Shown here: positions 36,180 through 45,004 of the stretch, in pieces
Layout: each line of letters begins with the position of its first letter
Position numbering within the stretch: the first letter of the stretch is position 1
Assembly: GCF_963668515.1 (NCBI RefSeq)
Contig: NZ_OY764865.1
Coordinates: 248,001 to 312,000 of the forward strand
Direction of reading: 5' to 3'
DNA length: 64,000 bases
Source: an uncultured Ilyobacter sp.
GTDB taxonomy: Bacteria; Fusobacteriota; Fusobacteriia; Fusobacteriales; Fusobacteriaceae
Notes under the pieces: model-generated
Seen by the model: the letters and a program-made list of their open reading frames with translations, nothing else
The model's database searches: none
Told to the model about the DNA's origin: nothing
Program-made: the position numbers and the translations under genes

Positions 36180-37565
36180 TTATAACTCTTTCAGCTCTTT
36201 TTTCAAAATTCTTAGGGCAATATCGGGGAAAATTTCTTTGAGTAGTCCCATAGAATAAAGAATATATCGCTCATCCAGATAAAATTTCGAGGTCCTAGGT
36301 AACAAAAAATTTTCTTCCTCTTTTCCACTTTTTAGTACTGATGATAATATTTTTTTGGGGTCTTCATTATGGATGATTGGACCCCCTGTACCGATTATAT
36401 TTTTTACAGTAGTAATATTTTTACCTACCTGCAATAATTTACAATTTGCTGAATGCACATGCTCAATACGACCTGCATGTCTACGTGCAGAAGCCTTAGC
36501 TGCTATCCCAGCCAAAACCCCATCTAAGTGTTTTTCATCTTCAGTATCAGGGAGATAATCATTAAATACTACGCGATGTTCGATAGCATCTTTTACCCAT
36601 GTTAAGTCTTTTCCACAACTTTCTGATAACTTTTCTGGACCAATTTCATTGATCATCAGTCCTGAGGACTCACGAACACCTAAGTCACTTTCTACAGTTC
36701 GCTTAGAATATGTCTCTTTTGCTCCTGATAATCTGGCACCTCTATACGAACTCTGTTCAGCAAATGAATGTACGTCAGTAGTGGCCCCCCCTATATCAAT
36801 TATCATAAGCTCACCAATTCCACTTTCACATGCAGTTCCTCTTGTAAGTAATTCCCCAGCTGAAAGTACAGCAGATGGCGTGGGCATCAATATGCTGTCT
36901 AATGTCTCCTTCACCTTATCTAGGCCCTTCATGTCGACTATTCTCTGCAAAAAAACTTCTCTCACTATATTTTCAGCCATTTCAGTATTTAACTGCCCTA
37001 TATCAGGTATGAGATTATTTGCCACAAAACATTGCTTTCTTCCGATCTGCATCAAACCTCTAACTTTAGTGGCAATATTGCTATTACCTGCATATATAAT
37101 CGGAATGGTTAAATCACTTTCTGCCAGTACCGCTGCATTGTGTAGTAAAATTGTTTCATTACCATTTTCATATCCACCACAAAATAAAACAATTTCAACT
37201 TTTGCATCGATAAATTCCTTAATTTCTTCAGGTCTTATTTTACCTGAAAGTGTAAATAAAATTTTTCCACCTGCTCCAAATGCTGTATTTCTTCCCGCCT
37301 TTATACTAAGGCTCTGACTAAGACCTATCACTGCCATTCTCAAGCCACCAGCGGCACTTGAAGACGCCAATTTAATTGCCTCTTCAAATTTGTCTTCTTT
37401 CAACACAAGTTTAGCACTGTCTAAGCATTTTTGCAGTCCGACTCTGGCATCTGTCTTCACTGTTGAAGGAAAACAGTTAGTATGAAGGATTTTTTCTTCT
37501 TTTAATGAAACTACGACAACTTTTGTATGGGTACTCCCAAAATCTAATAAAATAGCATTATCCAT
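36180..37565 (-). CDS. MutL/GlmL-type reactivating ATPase for a B12 mutase
   Basis: The 461-residue protein is an ASKHA-fold ATPase of the GlmL/MutL family. It has an N-terminal phosphate-1 motif LLDFGSTHTKVVVV, SSSAAGGLRMAVIGL, a second phosphate motif LMIIDIGGATTDVHSF, and the adenosine-binding IGTGGPIIHN near the end. In clostridia the relative GlmL is encoded between the subunits of glutamate mutase. Such proteins are thought to restore enzyme from which damaged coenzyme has been lost. It starts 12 bases after the mutase gene, so it almost certainly serves that enzyme. Confidence 0.85.
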   Translation of the reverse strand: MDNAILLDFGSTHTKVVVVSLKEEKILHTNCFPSTVKTDARVGLQKCLDSAKLVLKEDKFEEAIKLASSSAAGGLRMAVIGLSQSLSIKAGRNTAFGAGGKILFTLSGKIRPEEIKEFIDAKVEIVLFCGGYENGNETILLHNAAVLAESDLTIPIIYAGNSNIATKVRGLMQIGRKQCFVANNLIPDIGQLNTEMAENIVREVFLQRIVDMKGLDKVKETLDSILMPTPSAVLSAGELLTRGTACESGIGELMIIDIGGATTDVHSFAEQSSYRGARLSGAKETYSKRTVESDLGVRESSGLMINEIGPEKLSESCGKDLTWVKDAIEHRVVFNDYLPDTEDEKHLDGVLAGIAAKASARRHAGRIEHVHSANCKLLQVGKNITTVKNIIGTGGPIIHNEDPKKILSSVLKSGKEEENFLLPRTSKFYLDERYILYSMGLLKEIFPDIALRILKKELKEL

Positions 37566-37577
37566 AAGACTCTGCCC

Positions 37578-39329
37578 TTATCTTGCTTCACTGTAAATTT
37601 TTTCTATAATATCAACTATAAGATCCATATTATTGTCACAGTTTACCCCTAAATCCTTAACCTGAAGAGTTACGTCTTCAGCAAGGCTGCCGCCATCTAG
37701 GTTCTCGTTGATCAATCCACCCATAACAAGTTTCACGTCTAGATCATCTTTTTTAATTTTTTCAACAACTTCTTTTGCATAGGTAAGTGCAATACCGTTA
37801 TAAGTACTTATGACTATTACTTTTGCTTCAGTTTCAAGAACTGTTTCGATCAGTTCATCTGGAGTTACATAAGTACCCAAATCAAATATTGTTGCCCCAG
37901 CCTTAGCAACTATTGTTTTTACTATTTCTTTACCGTAATCATGAATATCCGTCGTACCAACGATTACCTTTTTTCCTTCCAGACGTTTTTCTATGTCTCC
38001 GATTCTGCCTAAAGCCACCGATTTTTTACTGATTAAAGTCTTGGTCATATCTGTAGGACGTACAGGCATTCTTTCTCTCAGCCCGTCTTTTTCCCTGGCT
38101 CCCACACCAAAATTATCTTCTAATTGTTTAGGTCCGATGGCTTTCAGTGCCGCCATCATTTGACCTGGATGCTTTGTATCTACCCCTAAATCTTCTAGAC
38201 CGTTCATCATTCTTTCAAAGAACAAATTACCTCCTGCCAGATAAACATCAGTTTCAGCTTCAATCTTTGCCCAATCAATATACGGTTCCATAAATTTAGA
38301 CTTTTCTATCATCATATCTACACATAAGTGACCATCGACTATCTCTTGGGCAGTTGGTACACGTATAGCTTCAGTTACAGGAACCGAAGCAACCGAATGA
38401 CCTGTAGGACAGTGACGTTGGAATATTGCATCAGCCAATGAGAAAGATGACAAGGCACCGAAGTTACGTTCTAAATCCAAGCCATAGTCCACTGTATTAC
38501 CAAAAATCATGGTACCAGGAGTCTTATATTTATTTAACCTCTGCATCGTATTGTGCATGATAATCCTTCCCATAGGATCACTGAATAAGTTTCCGTAGGC
38601 ATGTGATAGTCTGGCTCCTAAAAGTTCCTCGACGATGTATCTCTCCATAATTGCCCAACCTGTTGTACTGATTAAATCTGTAAATTGATTTCCAAAACCA
38701 TCATCAATATTTGAGTGGACAACAGTCCCTTCAAATTTACCCATCAAATAGAATGCCTTCATGGAATTCCAAGTACGGTCATATTCTAAATCGACTCCGG
38801 GATATTCATAAGTAAAATAGTGAGATACATTACCTACTGAAGTAGCCCCAGCCTTGAGAGCATAAACTGTGTTTTCCCATGCGTTGGGACAACCAATCAT
38901 ATGATCAGATAAGTGGGGTTGAACAGGCACTACCTGCCCTAACGCAGCCCACTCTTCCGGTGTCTCCAAGCAAAGACCTGTCCCCTTGGGAAGTTTATGT
39001 CTATATTCTTTAGGTACACCCATTACCCAGTCACATATAAATCCAAAACGTGTAATGTGACTACCACGTTTTTTTAGTTCATCGTATATAAATTTAATAT
39101 TTTTTGCTGTTTCGTCCCAGCTGTTCCATCCGACGTGTGAATGTTTAGTCAGTTCTCCTTTTTTCATACACTTCAATTTATATTCATTCTCAGACTTCAC
39201 ACCGTGCTCTTTAAAAAATAAAGTTTCTCCCACTGTAATATCCTTTGCAGCAGCATCGACTTCTCTACGCATGGTATCCATATCGGGTAGATCTTTCCAT
39301 TCAAATCTCTTGTTAAATTTAATATCCAT
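37578..39329 (-). CDS. Coenzyme-B12-dependent carbon-skeleton mutase, substrate unknown
   Basis: The 583-residue protein has a large N-terminal catalytic (TIM-barrel type) domain and, from about residue 445, a B12-binding domain. That domain has Asp461-x-His463-x-x-Gly in GTTDIHDYGK, the conserved Ser in VISTYNG and the LVMGG loop. Both parts are on one chain, unlike GlmE/GlmS. The catalytic domain does not carry blocks I know from glutamate mutase or methylmalonyl-CoA mutase. 2-methyleneglutarate mutase is also a one-chain enzyme of about this size and is a reasonable alternative. It overlaps the transporter gene by 1 base and precedes the reactivator. Confidence 0.78.
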   Translation of the reverse strand: MDIKFNKRFEWKDLPDMDTMRREVDAAAKDITVGETLFFKEHGVKSENEYKLKCMKKGELTKHSHVGWNSWDETAKNIKFIYDELKKRGSHITRFGFICDWVMGVPKEYRHKLPKGTGLCLETPEEWAALGQVVPVQPHLSDHMIGCPNAWENTVYALKAGATSVGNVSHYFTYEYPGVDLEYDRTWNSMKAFYLMGKFEGTVVHSNIDDGFGNQFTDLISTTGWAIMERYIVEELLGARLSHAYGNLFSDPMGRIIMHNTMQRLNKYKTPGTMIFGNTVDYGLDLERNFGALSSFSLADAIFQRHCPTGHSVASVPVTEAIRVPTAQEIVDGHLCVDMMIEKSKFMEPYIDWAKIEAETDVYLAGGNLFFERMMNGLEDLGVDTKHPGQMMAALKAIGPKQLEDNFGVGAREKDGLRERMPVRPTDMTKTLISKKSVALGRIGDIEKRLEGKKVIVGTTDIHDYGKEIVKTIVAKAGATIFDLGTYVTPDELIETVLETEAKVIVISTYNGIALTYAKEVVEKIKKDDLDVKLVMGGLINENLDGGSLAEDVTLQVKDLGVNCDNNMDLIVDIIEKIYSEAR

Positions 39330-40438
39330 TATGCCTCCTCTAATTCTAGTTTTCCACTCATACGCATTCTTACGTTTTTAACAATAATAAAACCTAATAA
39401 TAGAATACCTGCATACCCATTAATTACATATACAAAATTTAATAATTTATTAAACGGCACTCTTAAGGCGATAAAATAACCTATTATTGCCAGAATAAGT
39501 GTTAATATATAAAATTCTTTTGATTTTTCTTTTGCAAAACGCGATGTAGCTGTCCACAGTAATGGAACCGATGTCGTATAAATTGCAAGGAATACTACGA
39601 TTGCAAATATAGGTGCAAATATTGGCATTAACTTATTTACTAATATTAAGTTTGGTATTTGTGCATCTTTTATTATTTCAACATTTGCAGTCAGAGCGAA
39701 TCCGCTTACAACGATTGCTAATGTGTTGAGTATTGCTGCTGTTATAACAGCTATGGTAACTTCTTTACGTTTATTTTCAGCTCCAATTTTTGCCATAAAT
39801 CCACCGAACCAAAGCATACAGAATCCTGCATATGATCCTCCTGCCAATAACCAGTTAGAAGATGCCTGCATTACTTTAATTTCACCTGAATTAATTTTTT
39901 GTACTGCTGTCGGTATATTTCCCCCATCACTAATTAGTGCATATATTCCTACGGCTGTACAAATTATAACAATTATAGGTCCTATTTTCCCGATAATATT
40001 AACAAGTGACTTTAATCCTAATATTACTGTTGACGCCGCTAAAATAGTAATAATCAATCCCCCGGCATATTTTGGAATAGCATATTGTTGCTGTAAAGTC
40101 GCCGCTGCTCCACCAACCATAACAATAAATGACATGTAGCAAAATACCACTGAAAATACATCATAAATGGTTCCCACAATATTTCCACAGAAATATCTAT
40201 ATACATCAACACCTTTTTCAAACTTGCCAACATATCCCGCCCTTGCATATGCATAATTGGAATAACCAAAGATAATGAGGAAAACCATCCCCACTAGTAT
40301 CCCTTTATATCCATAAGAAGTAATAAATTGAACTACTTCCTGCCCTGTAGAATAACCGGAACCGATTGAAAATGCCAATATAGCTCCTATCAGTGTTAAA
40401 ATTGTACCAAAATTTAATTTACCCCCATCATGTTTCAT
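39329..40438 (-). CDS. YkvI-like membrane transporter
   Basis: The 369-residue protein has about ten membrane helices and the YkvI-family opening GAILAFSIGSGYSTGQEVVQF, with glycine-rich unwound helix 1 as in LeuT-fold amino-acid and related transporters. It ends with a short charged tail. No member of this family has a well-defined substrate. It is the first gene of the three-gene leftward operon (transporter, B12 mutase, reactivator), with its stop overlapping the mutase start by one base. This suggests it imports the mutase substrate, likely an amino or dicarboxylic acid. Confidence 0.75.
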   Translation of the reverse strand: MKHDGGKLNFGTILTLIGAILAFSIGSGYSTGQEVVQFITSYGYKGILVGMVFLIIFGYSNYAYARAGYVGKFEKGVDVYRYFCGNIVGTIYDVFSVVFCYMSFIVMVGGAAATLQQQYAIPKYAGGLIITILAASTVILGLKSLVNIIGKIGPIIVIICTAVGIYALISDGGNIPTAVQKINSGEIKVMQASSNWLLAGGSYAGFCMLWFGGFMAKIGAENKRKEVTIAVITAAILNTLAIVVSGFALTANVEIIKDAQIPNLILVNKLMPIFAPIFAIVVFLAIYTTSVPLLWTATSRFAKEKSKEFYILTLILAIIGYFIALRVPFNKLLNFVYVINGYAGILLLGFIIVKNVRMRMSGKLELEEA

Positions 40439-40610
40439 AACATTTCCCCCTTGAAATTATTTACATATACGAAGCAGATATTTGCTTGTATAGTTATAGA
40501 TATAAATTTTATTATGGATAATTTTATTTACAGAAATCTTTCCACAAATTCACATACCTAAAATTAAAGCCTTATTTTATATGCTGTACTATTAATGAAC
40601 TTTATCTAAT

Positions 40611-40663
40611 AAAAAAAGTCACACTACTCCCATTTAAAAATAAAATGAAAGTAATATGACTTT
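40611..40663 (-). terminator. Imperfect terminator-like hairpin upstream of the B12 operon
   Basis: On the minus strand AAAGTCA, TACT and CATTT pair in order with AAATG, AGTA and TGACTTT across small internal loops, followed by seven T residues. It lies 170 bases before the transporter gene and could be an attenuator in its leader or the end of an upstream RNA. Confidence 0.5.
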
Positions 40664-40756
40664 ATATCTTTTGAGGCTAAAATAAAGCTGAACTTTATCT
40701 TTTCTTAAAAGACGCCACTTACTTAATAACTATTGTATCTTACTTTTATTTTATAA

Positions 40757-40768
40757 GGAAACGTTTCC
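40757..40768. promoter_or_regulatory. Perfect 12-bp palindrome resembling a LacI-family operator
   Basis: GGAAACGTTTCC is a perfect palindrome with the central AAACGTTT typical of LacI/CcpA-type sites. It lies 320 bases upstream of the B12 operon start, before the terminator-like hairpin. No regulator gene is adjacent. Confidence 0.4.
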
Positions 40769-40857
40769 ACAGTGTCTGGTATCTATTCCGAATGCTGTAA
40801 TATTTATTGAAGTTATGTTTTGTAATTTTTATATTTACAGTTTATATTCTTATTTGA

Positions 40858-41043
40858 ATGGTGTCAATCTTTTTTTTACATGACCTTAAAATATCTGCCC
40901 AACATATTGTAGCCTATCCACAAACTCTTCCTGTTTTTATGGATATAAATGATATAGCTGACTTCGGTCAGATATATTTTCTAAACAATTATTTACTCGA
41001 ATTGTGCAAAAAATTTAAAAAAAGAGCTAAGCATTTGGCTTAG
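40858..41043 (+). pseudogene. Fragment related to the small accessory gene at 41908-42129
   Basis: This frame reads HDLKISAQHIVAYPQT, which matches HDLKKTVQHIVTYPKY in the leftward frame at 41908-42129. Similarity is lost after about 20 residues, and the rest is unrelated and ends in the duplicated tmRNA flank. It has no ribosome site. It is best read as a scrap of the same accessory gene in the opposite orientation. Confidence 0.45.
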
Positions 41044-41111
41044 CTCTCTCTATATCAATACCCAAAAGGCTCTAAAAACCTTTGCAATCGTTGATGTCTT
41101 GATAGAAGTGA
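41018..41111 (+). repeat. Second copy of the tmRNA 3' end and flank (candidate att site)
   Basis: This segment repeats 49778-49877 in the same orientation. The hairpin GAGCTAAG/CTTAGCTC corresponds to the ssrA terminator, followed by TCTCTAT, TCAATA, CCCAAA, GGCTCTA, AACCTTTGCA and finally TTGATAGAAGTGA, the counterpart of the last bases of ssrA. By eye about 55 of 66 core positions agree. The rest of ssrA is absent. This is the mark left when an element integrates at a tmRNA gene. Confidence 0.7.
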
Positions 41112-41134
41112 GCTACACCAAACACCCCTCACGA

Positions 41135-41536
41135 CTAAAAGTCTTTCTTGTTTGTTAGCCTTATAACAAATTCATACAACGTTTCTGCTAATTCTATCAA
41201 TTCAACCACTTCATCTTCTTCTGGCATAACTTGGTTGTTATTAAAATATCTATATAGAGTATCATTAGGATTCAATATTCCACACGCTTTCTTCATCTTT
41301 TCAAATTCTTGGTTTTCAGAAATACAGGCTTTTAGCAACATCAATAAATTGTGTGTTCGTAACTTTCTATCTTCTGTATCTATCCCTTTATAATTGAGAT
41401 AAGCCTTCATAGATTTTTCAGCACATTGCTGACAATGATAGGCCGATGTATCAAGTGTTTTAGGCTTTATAAGCCCCTTTTTCGCAGTAATGAGATCATT
41501 CTTGGCTCTAAGCAATAATTGTTCCCACTTATCCAT
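41135..41536 (-). CDS. HEPN-domain toxin of a HEPN/MNT pair
   Basis: The 133-residue all-helical protein has the HEPN pattern seen in minimal-nucleotidyltransferase partners: AKNDLITAKKGL, then AYHCQQCAEKSMKAYLNYKG, then THNLLMLLKACI. The RxxxxH RNase motif is not clearly conserved: the RTHN segment supplies R and H with short spacing. In such pairs the HEPN protein is an RNase toxin and the MNT protein neutralises it, in some cases by AMPylating it. Its start overlaps the MNT gene's stop by 8 bases. Confidence 0.82.
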   Translation of the reverse strand: MDKWEQLLLRAKNDLITAKKGLIKPKTLDTSAYHCQQCAEKSMKAYLNYKGIDTEDRKLRTHNLLMLLKACISENQEFEKMKKACGILNPNDTLYRYFNNNQVMPEEDEVVELIELAETLYEFVIRLTNKKDF

Positions 41537-41846
41537 GAAGTAGTACCCCCTTGCTATCTACATAGCTCTCAAGGCTTCCTAGTATTTTCTTTGAAAGATC
41601 AAATTCTTCTGGTGTTTCTACGACCAAATCTACTGGAAAATCCAAATCAAAAAGAACATCTGTAGCCTGAGCTATTCTTTTTCCTAAACTTAGTTCTCTA
41701 AATTTATTACTGACAACTAATATATCTAAATCACTCTCTTCAGTTGGCTCTCCCCATGCATAAGATCCAAATACATATACTTTTTCTGCATTATATAGAG
41801 ATAACAGTTTGTCTCTCAATGAATTTATTTTCCTAAGATTAATCAT
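41529..41846 (-). CDS. MNT-family nucleotidyltransferase antitoxin
   Basis: From ATG at 41846 (GGAGGG just upstream) the protein has about 105 residues. It shows the nucleotidyltransferase motif VFGSYAWGEPTEESDLDILVV, with GSx10DxD metal-binding aspartates, and a later VDLVVETPEEF strand with a third acidic residue. This is the typical MntA-like partner of HEPN toxins. An upstream ATG at 41861 is unlikely because it precedes the ribosome site. The pair lies at the left end of the tmRNA-bounded segment and may stabilise it. Confidence 0.85.
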   Translation of the reverse strand: MINLRKINSLRDKLLSLYNAEKVYVFGSYAWGEPTEESDLDILVVSNKFRELSLGKRIAQATDVLFDLDFPVDLVVETPEEFDLSKKILGSLESYVDSKGVLLHG

Positions 41847-41907
41847 CCTTCCCTCCTTCAAAACAGGCTATATTTTCATTATATCTTATATTTTTCAAAT
41901 ACTCAAC

Positions 41908-42129
41908 TTACTTTGTTTCCATCCCATACTTACTTACCCCTCTATAAACGTTATTCTCCTGATCTACATACTCATTAACTCTCTCTACTATACCAGAAGC
42001 CGTTTCATCATTCACCAAGAAATTTTCTAGCTCTGTTAAAACATAATCCTCGATATATTTTGGATAGGTTACAATATGTTGGACAGTTTTCTTAAGGTCA
42101 TGTATTGTTGAAAATCTTGTGTACAACAA
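41908..42129 (-). CDS. Small accessory-gene fragment, unknown
   Basis: An open frame of about 73 residues (IHDLKKTVQHIVTYPKY, then DYVLTELENFLVNDETASG) is divergent from the antirepressor gene. The only start is TTG with no ribosome site, so it may be a truncated gene. Part of it recurs in inverted orientation at 40858. The predicted product is helical. No function recognised. Confidence 0.35.
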   Translation of the reverse strand: MLYTRFSTIHDLKKTVQHIVTYPKYIEDYVLTELENFLVNDETASGIVERVNEYVDQENNVYRGVSKYGMETK

Positions 42130-42146
42130 CTTAGGAGGTGAGTCTC

Positions 42147-42945
42147 ATGGAGATCAAGCCTTATAATATTGAGATTGTTATTGAAAAGAAAGCTTTAGAA
42201 ATTATCTCCAAAGTAGGTTCCCTTGCTATGATCTGTGAAATAGGTGCTACTAAGGAAGGGGTTGCTGATTTCTTTGAGGTTAGTCCTAGGACTATCGAGA
42301 GAGTTTTAGAGGATAACAGGCAGGACTTTCTGAGATGTGGGGATTTTAGAAAAACTAAGAAGCAACTGAAAAAACTTGGTTCCGACAAATTTGTTGGTAG
42401 CAAAATACCGAGAAAAGTCACCAAAATCAATCTTTTCAATAAAAAACAAGTTATGCTTTTTGCCTGCTACCTAAACACACGTCCGAGGTAGCAAACAGGT
42501 AATTCACTACCTTATCCAGTTAGAAAGCTCCCTATCTACTGAAACTAAGATAGATGCCCTTTTAAGGGCTTTAGTACAGTGGGATAGCATTCCTGATGAA
42601 TACAAATCTCATATCTACATGCAAACTATGAATGAGCTTAGCAAGGCTAGAGGATTAGTTGCATTTGCTGAAAGTGTTAGTGATTCTGACACTTTAATTT
42701 CAATCAATGATTTTGCAAAGACTACATGCGGGACTCTTGGTTTGGGGAGGAACAAGCTTTTTCAAGAGATGAGGTTCAATGGTATTCTTAGTAGTCAAAA
42801 TAGACCTTACCAATATCATATCAAAGCTGGGTATTTTCAAGTTGTGACTAGGGTTATCAATGGAAAGTTTCTACATCAACCTATGCTCACTGGAAAGGGT
42901 GAAATTTGGTTACTTGCCAAGATGAAGGAGATCTTGGGGAACTAG
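42147..42945 (+). pseudogene. Phage antirepressor-type regulator, frameshifted
   Basis: An ideal AGGAGGTGA precedes ATG at 42147. The first frame (MEIKPYNIEIVIEKKALEI, then an HTH-like GVADFFEVSPRTIERVLEDN) runs into NKKQVMLFACYL and stops at 42489. The sequence continues in another frame from about 42490 (KQVIHYLIQLESSLST) through the antirepressor KilA-C/ANT domain, which ends with KAGYFQVVTRVING and LTGKGEIWLLAKMKEILG. One or two indels near 42470-42500 broke the gene. A shorter protein could restart at 42619. It lies 72 bases before the CRISPR array. Confidence 0.65.
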
Positions 42946-43017
42946 CATCTATTTTCTTTAGAATACAATTCCCAACTTTCGGGTTCCCTCTGTCACTTTT
43001 CCAAAAATTATTTTTTT

Positions 43018-44902
43018 ATAGTACTTCCCTCATTATTTTAGCTATGTTACAATAATACAGTAATTATACCACCCAGTGTAACGAGTTGTACTTCCCTAAT
43101 TATTTTAGCTATGTTACAATCGGGGAATCGGACAGGTGGAAATACACCGGGTTGTACTTCCCTAATTATTTTAGCTATGTTACAATGCAAGAAGTAGGGG
43201 ACGCAATTGGGGCCAAGTTGTACTTCCCTCATTATTTTAGCTATGTTACAATAGAGTTTCAGTTGAGGCAGCTTTGTTAGCTGTTGTACTTCCCTAATTA
43301 TTTTAGCTATGTTACAATCAATCGTTTAAATTTATTAGACCCTATTCCGTTGTACTTCCCTAATTATTTTAGCCATGTTACAATTCACATAACCCAGAAT
43401 AGGCATCTCCCCATGTTGTACTTCCCTAATTATTTTAGCTATGTTACAATTCTGTTACACTAGCAGGGTCTAAGAGCCCTGTTGTACTTCCCTAATTATT
43501 TTAGCTATGTTACAATCATACAATACAGGGGCGTTTCATATACAGAGTTGTACTTCCCTAATTATTTTAGCTATGTTACAATTTAAATACACTAGATGAC
43601 ATTTCAAGTTGCGTTGTACTTCCCTAATTATTTTAGCTATGTTACAATTTTAAAAACTATGACGTTTACTGACTATTAGTTGTACTTCCCTAATTATTTT
43701 AGCTATGTTACAATGATATTAATTCTGTATAGAGGTCATCTGTTGTTGTACTTCCCTAATTATTTTAGCTATGTTACAATATACAACTTGATGAAAAGGT
43801 TATATTTAAAGTTGTACTTCCCTAATTATTTTAGCTATGTTACAATTAATGTTGGTAAACTTGGAATGAAATTACAGTTGTACTTCCCTAATTATTTTAG
43901 CTATGTTACAATATAATAAGCTATATCTTCTGCTATCTCTCCGTTGTACTTCCCTAATTATTTTAGCTATGTTACAATAGCGTTAAAAATGACCCAACCA
44001 CTCCGCTAGTTGTACTTCCCTAATTATTTTAGCTATGTTACAATTCTCTTAAGTGCTTATGGTACAGGAAGATAGTTGTACTTCCCTAATTATTTTAGCT
44101 ATGTTACAATCGGCAAGGCTCAATATTCGCCTTTTTGCCTGTTGTACTTCCCTAATTATTTTAGCTATGTTACAATGGTCATCTCTGACTATGTGTCAAT
44201 ATCTGAGTTGTACTTCCCTAATTATTTTAGCTATGTTACAATACAGTAGAAGTTTTAGAAAATCACGGATTTGTTGTACTTCCCTAATTATTTTAGCTAT
44301 GTTACAATCCCTCTCCTACTTCATCGCCTATGTGTTTGGTTGTACTTCCCTAATTATTTTAGCTATGTTACAATTTTAGAATGGTTGAAAACAGTAACAG
44401 AACTGTTGTACTTCCCTAATTATTTTAGCTATGTTACAATTTATCATTATAGGTGAATCCTAGAAGAAAGGTTGTACTTCCCTAATTATTTTAGCTATGT
44501 TACAATTTTGATAGAGAATTAAGAAGTCATTTGATGGTTGTACTTCCCTAATTATTTTAGCTATGTTACAATCTGACATTAATACTAGTGGTTCTACAAT
44601 AGGTTGTACTTCCCTAATTATTTTAGCTATGTTACAATGAACAAAGATACAACAACGTTTATTATTGTGTTGTACTTCCCTAATTATTTTAGCTATGTTA
44701 CAATCACCGAAACAGTGCCAGTAATGGCTTCCTCGTTGTACTTCCCTAATTATTTTAGCTATGTTACAATTTGGGGTTAATGGATAGTTGGGGACACCAA
44801 GTTGTACTTCCCTAATTATTTTAGCTATGTTACAATATGATACTCTATGGCTATATTCCAATATGGGTTGTACTTCCCTAATTATTTTAGCTATGTTACA
44901 AT
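43018..44902 (+). CRISPR. Type II-C CRISPR array, 29 repeats and 28 spacers
   Basis: The 36-base repeats start GTTGTACTTCCCTAATT and end AGCTATGTTACAAT, every 65-66 bases, with 30-base spacers (the first is 31). The first repeat (43018-43053) is degenerate at its first bases and has CTCATT; repeats at 43217 and 43349 each carry one change. Degeneracy lies at the cas-distal end, so new spacers probably enter beside cas2. The repeat resembles that of Neisseria type II-C. Each repeat ends TGTTACAAT, an extended -10, so crRNAs are probably transcribed one by one on the plus strand, opposite to the cas genes. Confidence 0.97.
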
Positions 44903-44974
44903 ACGTGTTTTTAAAGCCCTTATTTATAAGGTTTTTGTGATGTTTCACTTTAAAAAAAACATCCTTCCCTAAAT

Positions 44975-45002
44975 AAAAAATGGCTGATATCAGCCATTTT
45001 TT
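44975..45002. terminator. Bidirectional terminator between array and cas2
   Basis: A perfect palindrome, AAAAATGGCTGA/TCAGCCATTTTT, with almost no loop and T-runs on both strands separates the plus-strand array from the minus-strand cas operon. Confidence 0.8.
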
Positions 45003-45004
45003 GT

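Noticed and set aside
3380..37317. Long antisense frames such as 36649-37317 and 15918-16373
   Set aside because: They lie opposite genes with clear family motifs and have no ribosome sites.
37578..39329. Glutamate mutase large subunit (glmE)
   Set aside because: The B12 domain is fused to the catalytic domain and the catalytic sequence lacks the blocks I know from GlmE, so I left the substrate open.
43047..44948. Several open frames reading LYFPNYFSYVT or CNIAKIIREVQ repeatedly
   Set aside because: These are translations of CRISPR repeats and spacers, not proteins.
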